Shown here in pieces: positions 59,817-64,000 of a DNA stretch of 64,000 bases. The stretch is from Pyramidobacter porci. GTDB lineage: Bacteria > Synergistota > Synergistia > Synergistales > Dethiosulfovibrionaceae. Under the pieces are notes generated by a model. That model did not search any database and was not told the DNA's origin. It saw only the letters and a list, made by a program, of their open reading frames with translations. The stretch is from positions 1-64,000 of the forward strand of contig NZ_VUNH01000001.1 in NCBI RefSeq assembly GCF_009695745.1. The letters run 5' to 3'. The translations under genes were made by a program, and so were the position numbers. How positions within the stretch are numbered: position 1 is the stretch's first letter; each line of letters begins with the position of its first letter.

Positions 59817-61070
59817 ATGGACGCATCGTTGATTTTGCACGAAATGGGAAAGAGGGCCCGCGCTTCCGCGGCCGTGCTGGCACAGGCCAGTTCGGCGAAG
59901 AAAAACGAAGCGCTGCGGGCCATGGCGGCGGCGCTGCGCGCCCATAAGGACGACATCCTGGAGGCCAACGGGCGCGACATGCGCGGAGGAGAGGAAAACG
60001 GCCTCGGCCAGGCGATGTTGGAGCGATTGAAGCTCACGGAGCAGCGCGTAGAAGACATGGCGGTCGGCATCGAAGAGGTGGCGGCGTTGCCCGACCCGAT
60101 CGGTCAGACGGTGCGCGGTTATGTCAATTCCGACGGGCTGGAGATTGCGCAAGTGCGCGTGCCGCTCGGCGTGATCGGCGTCATCTACGAGTCGCGTCCC
60201 AACGTGACCGCCGATACGGCGGCGCTCTGCCTCAAGTCGGGCAACGCGGTGATTTTGCGCGGCGGGAGCGAAGCCATGGATTCCAGCCGTGTGATCGTCA
60301 GCGCGTTGATCGAGGCCGTCTCCTCCGCGGGGCTGCCCGAAGGCTGCATTCAGCTGCTCGACGTGCCCGGCCACGAGGCGACGACGGCGCTGATGCGGCT
60401 GGACGATCTGGACGTGCTGATCCCGCGCGGCGGCCGTGGTCTGAAAAAAGCCGTGCGCGAGCACTGTACCGTGCCCTGCATCATGACGGGCGACGGCGTG
60501 TGTCACACGTATATCGCCGCTTCCGCCGATCCGCAGATGTGCGTGCCGATCGTCATCAACGCCAAGACGCAGCGGCCTTCGGCGTGCAACGCCATGGAGA
60601 CGCTGCTGATCCACAAAGACGCGGCGCCGAAGGTTCTGCCGGCCGTGGCCAACGCGCTGGTGGCTCACGGCGTGGAGCTGCGCGGCGACGCCGCGGCCCG
60701 CGAGATCTTTGCGGATATGGAACCGGCTGCCGACGAGGACTGGGGGACGGAACACCTCGACCTGATCCTCTCGGTCAAGATCGTGAACTCGCTCGACGAG
60801 GCTCTGGCGCACATTGCCCGCTGGGGCACGGGACATTCCGAGAGCATTCTCACGACCGATTACGCCGAGGCGGAAAAGTTTCTCGATCGCGTCGATGCGG
60901 CGGCGGTCTACGTAAACGCCTCAACGCGCTTCACCGACGGCGGCGTCTTCGGCCTGGGCGCGGAAATCGGCATCAGCACGCAGAAGCTGCACGCCCGCGG
61001 CCCCATGGGCATCGAGCAGCTGACCAGCACGAAATACAAGATTCGCGGCAGCGGCCAGATTCGGCGCTGA
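59817..61070 (+). CDS. proA: Gamma-glutamyl phosphate reductase
   Basis: ProA reduces glutamyl phosphate to glutamate semialdehyde, the second step of proline synthesis. The 417 residues have the aldehyde dehydrogenase-like core with PLGVIGVIYESRPNVTAD near 110, the catalytic cysteine in QRPSACNAMETLL near 255 and YVNASTRFTDGGVFGLGAEIG near 365. GGGGG supports the ATG at 59817 (59811 is also possible). proC is not in the window. Confidence 0.95.
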   Translation: MDASLILHEMGKRARASAAVLAQASSAKKNEALRAMAAALRAHKDDILEANGRDMRGGEENGLGQAMLERLKLTEQRVEDMAVGIEEVAALPDPIGQTVRGYVNSDGLEIAQVRVPLGVIGVIYESRPNVTADTAALCLKSGNAVILRGGSEAMDSSRVIVSALIEAVSSAGLPEGCIQLLDVPGHEATTALMRLDDLDVLIPRGGRGLKKAVREHCTVPCIMTGDGVCHTYIAASADPQMCVPIVINAKTQRPSACNAMETLLIHKDAAPKVLPAVANALVAHGVELRGDAAAREIFADMEPAADEDWGTEHLDLILSVKIVNSLDEALAHIARWGTGHSESILTTDYAEAEKFLDRVDAAAVYVNASTRFTDGGVFGLGAEIGISTQKLHARGPMGIEQLTSTKYKIRGSGQIRR

Positions 61071-61097
61071 GCGATGAGTCCCTGCGGGGGCGCCCGG

Positions 61098-61593
61098 ATG
61101 GAAGGCGCTGAGCCGAAGAAACGGATGCTCTCAGGCGGCGTTTTCCAGTCTGTTTTTCTCTTGGCGCTGCCCATCATGGTGGGGAATTTTTTTCGAAAGC
61201 GCCGGCAGAACTGCGCGACGAGACGATGGCCTGCACGCTCCTGTTTCTGAACGCCGCGGCGATCATGGGAATTTTCGTGCCCGGCGGTTCCAAACCGATG
61301 ATCGTCCAAGCAGACGGCCTTTATCTGGGGCCTTAAGCGGTTTACCTCGCCCTCAGCGCGATCGACGTGGTGATGCAGAGTTTCTTTCGCGGGCTGGGCG
61401 AGTTTCGTATCGCGATGATCGTTTCGCTGCTGCAGACCGTCCTGTGCGTGATCCTTTCGTTCTGGCTGGTGCCGTCGCTGGACATCCCCGCTATCGCGCA
61501 CGCTGCGGCGGTCGGCTGCCGATTTTCTTCGTGCTCAGCGTTCTTTCGCACCGCCGGTTGCGGCAGATCGACATGCGGCTCCAGCGTGCCTGA
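61098..61593 (+). pseudogene. Degraded MATE-family transporter gene
   Basis: The start reads MLSGGVFQSVFLLALPIMVG, a MATE-like first helix, then breaks into another frame (APAELRDETMACTLLFLNAA, then GIFVPGGSKPMIVQADGLYL, followed by a stop). A further frame gives VYLALSAIDVVMQSFFRGLG, then EFRIAMIVSLLQTVLCVILS and a last segment PIFFVLSVLSHRRLRQIDM ending in TGA. Only about 165 residues remain where a MATE protein has 440-480, so the middle is lost as well as the frame. Confidence 0.75.
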
Positions 61594-61688
61594 AAAACGC
61601 GTCCCCTCGCTCGGTGCGGAGCAAGGGGAACTTTGGCGTCGGGCGTTTCATTTTTGCCGTGGAGTTTGGGATATTGTGCAAGTCATCA

Positions 61689-61717
61689 TTGACATCGGCG
61701 CAGATTTCCTGTATGAA
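61689..61717 (+). promoter_or_regulatory. Predicted promoter of the secreted protein gene
   Basis: A consensus TTGACA and TATGAA are separated by 17 bases, 52 bases before the ATG at 61770. An upstream stem (CCCCTCGCTC/GAGCAAGGGG, 61602-61631) has no T-run. Confidence 0.7.
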
Positions 61718-61769
61718 AAGGGCGCGACACGCACGATCACCCGGGAGAATCCAAGGGGGTACGGAAGGA

Positions 61770-62921
61770 ATGAAAGCTTTCAAGGGCGCGCTGTGGCTGG
61801 CCGCGCTGCTGTCACTGGCCGGCGCGGTCATGGCGGGGCGGGCTTGCGCTGCGCTGCCGGAGGCGGTGGTGTCGGAATGGGAAAACCTGACAGGGACTCT
61901 TGACGAGGCCACGGTTCTGCGCGAGAAGCAAAAACGTTTGCCGGAAAGTTCTTGGCTGGGCGCCGACCGGCAGAAGACGGGCGCCAAGATCGCCAAGCTG
62001 TTGCGCCGGGCTCAGGGAATTTTGCTGTCCTCGGAGACGCTCAAGCTGGTGGATCGTTCCGAGGAGATCAAAGAACGTCTGCCCAAACTGTATCAGAGGA
62101 TCGAAGAATACAAGAACAAGCGTATCGGCGCGCCGCAGAAGTCCTACAATCCGTTTGTGAAGACGGTGAAGGACTGCGACGAGACGATCGCCGAGGCCGA
62201 GAAGGACGTCAAGCGTCTGCGCGGCGAGCTGGCGCAGATCCGCGATGCGATCACGGCGGAGCTGCGCGGCTGGGGACTGAAGCTGACGGACGCGCAGGCC
62301 GACGTGCTGTTCTCGTCGGTGGTCGGCGACAGCCTGCTGCGCAACGCCGTGATCTTCGAGAACGTCAAAGGCGTCACGGCGCAGCTGACGCAGCTTATGG
62401 CGCAGAACAAAGACGACACGTCCATCGCCCGCAAATATTATGGCATGTACGTGACGCTGATCGACGTGTTGCTGGACACGCAGCACGGATTCGTGAACAA
62501 GATCGACGGCGAATGGCGGCCGCAGGTGAAGAAGATTTCCGAAGGCGCTGCCGCCAGCCTGAAGGAAGCCCGTGCGGCGCTGAACCGCAGCGACTTCTCG
62601 GCGGATCAGAAGGCGATCTTCCGCAGCAACGCGGCCTCCAACGAAATGACGGTGAAAGCGGCCGAACAGTATCTGAAACTGCTGGACAACCAGAAGACAA
62701 GCGTGCAGAACTGCATCCGCAGCATCGAACGCGACCGCGAGGTGGCGGCCAATACCTACGCGACGGTGCAGCACATCAGCGACATGAACGCGGTGATCCA
62801 GTCGGGCATGCAGCTGTTCGACATGCTGGCGGCGATGCAGCTGCCGGAGCTTCAGGCTTTCGACAGCTCGGGCGTGCGCCGCGAGTTCGACGAGATCACG
62901 CGCCGCCTGCAGCAAAAATAG
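61770..62921 (+). CDS. Secreted coiled-coil protein of unknown function
   Basis: The 383-residue protein starts with an export signal (MKAFKGALWLAALLSLAGAV then AGRACA, likely cleaved after about residue 28) and is otherwise helical with many Lys, Glu, Arg and Gln. Repeated heptads run through ADRQKTGAKIAKLLRRAQG and DETIAEAEKDVKRLRGELAQ. I do not recognise a family. It is convergent with two other unrecognised genes that encode a small helical protein and a membrane-anchored protein, so the three may act together at the envelope. GGAAGGA precedes the ATG at 61770. Confidence 0.82.
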   Translation: MKAFKGALWLAALLSLAGAVMAGRACAALPEAVVSEWENLTGTLDEATVLREKQKRLPESSWLGADRQKTGAKIAKLLRRAQGILLSSETLKLVDRSEEIKERLPKLYQRIEEYKNKRIGAPQKSYNPFVKTVKDCDETIAEAEKDVKRLRGELAQIRDAITAELRGWGLKLTDAQADVLFSSVVGDSLLRNAVIFENVKGVTAQLTQLMAQNKDDTSIARKYYGMYVTLIDVLLDTQHGFVNKIDGEWRPQVKKISEGAAASLKEARAALNRSDFSADQKAIFRSNAASNEMTVKAAEQYLKLLDNQKTSVQNCIRSIERDREVAANTYATVQHISDMNAVIQSGMQLFDMLAAMQLPELQAFDSSGVRREFDEITRRLQQK

Positions 62922-62931
62922 CTTCGCAGAG

Positions 62932-62977
62932 AAAACGGGGCCGGTTCCCATCAGGGGGAGTCCGGTCCCGTTTTTTG
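62932..62977. terminator. Terminator between the convergent unknown genes
   Basis: AAAACGGGGCCGG and CCGGTCCCGTTTT pair with one mismatch, with T-runs at both ends. Confidence 0.8.
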
Positions 62978-62982
62978 TGCGG

Positions 62983-63450
62983 TCATTGTTTTTCGGCGAT
63001 CTTTTTCCAACGCTGGTTCAGCTCGTTGCCGATCGCGAGATAATCGGTCTCTTTTTGCTGAAGCTCTTCGAGGTCCTTTTTGTAGCGCTCTTTCCAATAC
63101 CGAGACCGTTTGTCCGCCTGGGCGGCGGTCATGGAACCGCAGAATTCAATGAAGAAGGTCATGGCGGTCTGCAGGCTGCGCAGATAGGGGCGCATGGTCA
63201 TGAAGAACTCGTGCAGCGGATCTCCGGCCTCGAGCTTGAGTTCGCGCACTTCGTCAAGCATGGACTGCGCCTCTGTTCTCAGCGCGCCGGCTTTCGCCGC
63301 CGCCGCCGCGGGATCGACGCGCTTCAACCCCAGCGCTTTCAGAAACGAGAATTTGAAGATGCTGTTCTGCACCTCGATGTAGCCGCGCACCACAGCGTTT
63401 ACACGCTGTCCGAAGATGACGGCGTTTTCTTTTGTCAGCGCGAAGGACAC
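62983..63450 (-). CDS. Small helical protein of unknown function
   Basis: The 155-residue protein is helical throughout, with a hydrophobic/aromatic first half (NSIFKFSFLKALGLKRVD) and a charged coiled coil at the end (RYWKERYKKDLEELQQKET). No export signal is evident. The start is a GTG with GGAAG upstream, two bases after the stop of the membrane-anchored gene, so the pair is surely cotranscribed. I do not recognise a family. Confidence 0.75.
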   Translation of the reverse strand: MSFALTKENAVIFGQRVNAVVRGYIEVQNSIFKFSFLKALGLKRVDPAAAAAKAGALRTEAQSMLDEVRELKLEAGDPLHEFFMTMRPYLRSLQTAMTFFIEFCGSMTAAQADKRSRYWKERYKKDLEELQQKETDYLAIGNELNQRWKKIAEKQ

Positions 63451-63452
63451 GG

Positions 63453-63875
63453 CTACTTCCCGCTTTCCGCCAGGGAGACGATGAAGTCCGTCAGCTGCGC
63501 TTCCAGCGTCTCGTAAGCGGTCCGGGCGCCCGGGGACAGCTGCGTGGAATGCGGCGGCATGGCGAGCAGCTCTTTTTTCAGGTTCTCGACGTTGGCGCCG
63601 ATTTTTTCCGTCAGGATGGCAACGGCCCGCTCATGGCCGCTGGCAGCGGCTTGCTCGCGTCCCTTTTCAACGAGCGCCTGGCCGAGGGAGACGGACCTCA
63701 TCACCGAAGCGGCCAACGATTTGTCCAGCCGCGAGACGCTCTTGAGCAGGTCGCGCCCGGGATTGGAGACGAGATAGGGAGAGAGGGCGAACACGCCGCA
63801 GAGCAGCAGGGCTATCGAAACGAGGAATCGCTTTTTTCTGAGATCGAGTTTCACGTTCAGCACGCTCCTTTTCAT
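63453..63875 (-). CDS. Membrane-anchored helical protein of unknown function
   Basis: The 140-residue protein has a basic start and one membrane helix (FLVSIALLLCGVFALSPYLV, about residues 18-37), then a helical domain with SLAASVMRSVSLGQALVEKG. The ATG at 63875 has a weak site; a GTG at 63854 with AAGGAG ten bases upstream is equally likely. It is coupled to the 155-residue gene. I do not recognise a family. Confidence 0.78.
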   Translation of the reverse strand: MKRSVLNVKLDLRKKRFLVSIALLLCGVFALSPYLVSNPGRDLLKSVSRLDKSLAASVMRSVSLGQALVEKGREQAAASGHERAVAILTEKIGANVENLKKELLAMPPHSTQLSPGARTAYETLEAQLTDFIVSLAESGK

Positions 63876-63890
63876 GACGCTTTCATTGTA

Positions 63891-64000
63891 TCACGTCCGG
63901 AACGGACGGCGCTCCGTGGCCGAAAAAGTTTCCTGCTGCGCGGCAAACTGTGCGGGCGAGAGCGTTTCGGTGCGGCCGTTTCGCGTTACGTCGAACAGCC
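63891..64000 (-). CDS. C-terminal end of an unidentified protein (partial)
   Basis: The minus strand is open from the window edge to a stop at 63891, giving 36 residues that include FDVTRNGRTETLSPAQF and a polar tail. It lies 15 bases before the membrane-anchored gene in the same direction, as expected for an operon. The piece is too short to identify. Confidence 0.45.
   Translation of the reverse strand, partial: LFDVTRNGRTETLSPAQFAAQQETFSATERRPFRT

Noticed and set aside
1-64000. CRISPR arrays, rRNA genes, replication origin and phage genes
   Set aside because: No regularly spaced repeats, no rRNA-like sequence, no dnaA-box cluster and no phage structural or integrase gene were seen.

Overview
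This is a high-GC bacterial chromosome window, densely packed with housekeeping genes in long, tightly spaced operons. The gene set mixes Firmicutes-like traits (CtsR-ClpC heat-shock module, PlsY, YqeH, CvpA-MutS2, an HU protein with a Lys/Ala tail, a SpoIID-like protein) with an xseB-ispA-dxs-tlyA / nadK-recN block. No sporulation genes are present. I favour a member of Synergistota (Pyramidobacter/Jonquetella-like) from general resemblance. There is no 16S rRNA or rpoB here to prove it.

Layout. Positions 1-202: edge of an IS3-like insertion sequence whose ribosome binding site lies in a hairpin. 353-12733 (+): one long run of nadE, yebC, ruvCAB, a SpoIID-domain protein, queA, mltG, yqeH, tldD and ftsK (NAD synthesis, Holliday-junction processing, tRNA queuosine, cell wall and chromosome segregation). 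rpmB (-) is divergent from xseB-ispA-dxs-tlyA (+), then nadK-recN (+). A GntR regulator (-) faces the threonine-to-glycine pair tdh-kbl (+). 22957-36931 (+) is the translation core: rpsO, pnp, dut, thrS, infC-rpmI-rplT, pheST, then a coiled-coil protein, zapA, cvpA and mutS2. 37138-39878 (-): an M20 amidohydrolase with two membrane proteins, preceded by a strong promoter and an inverted repeat. Next come tRNA-Arg and tRNA-Gln, a GntR regulator and a YdcF-like protein. 42284-45933 (-): HAD hydrolase, a 6S-like small RNA, a DnaJ-type zinc protein and a DEAD-box helicase. 46358-50624 holds a methyltransferase, tRNA-Leu, a MATE exporter followed by a broken GxxExxY gene, an Rrf2 regulator and a glyoxalase-fold protein. 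50911-61070 holds HU, an acyl-CoA synthetase, plsY, ctsR-clpC, a Crp/Fnr regulator, thioredoxin (-) and proBA. The right end has a decayed MATE gene and three unrecognised proteins that look exported, membrane-anchored or coiled-coil.

Points of most interest. ClpC appears to lack the UVR middle domain and sits beside ctsR with no mcsA or mcsB. infC probably starts at AUA behind an attenuator-like terminator. A roughly 200-nt RNA with its own promoter, terminator and 6S-like folding lies upstream of a HAD gene. A tRNA-Leu reads AAG and has an A:C acceptor mismatch. Three gene remnants (LuxR helix-turn-helix, GxxExxY, MATE) show ongoing decay.

Protein and RNA family names come from reading motifs by eye; no database search was run.
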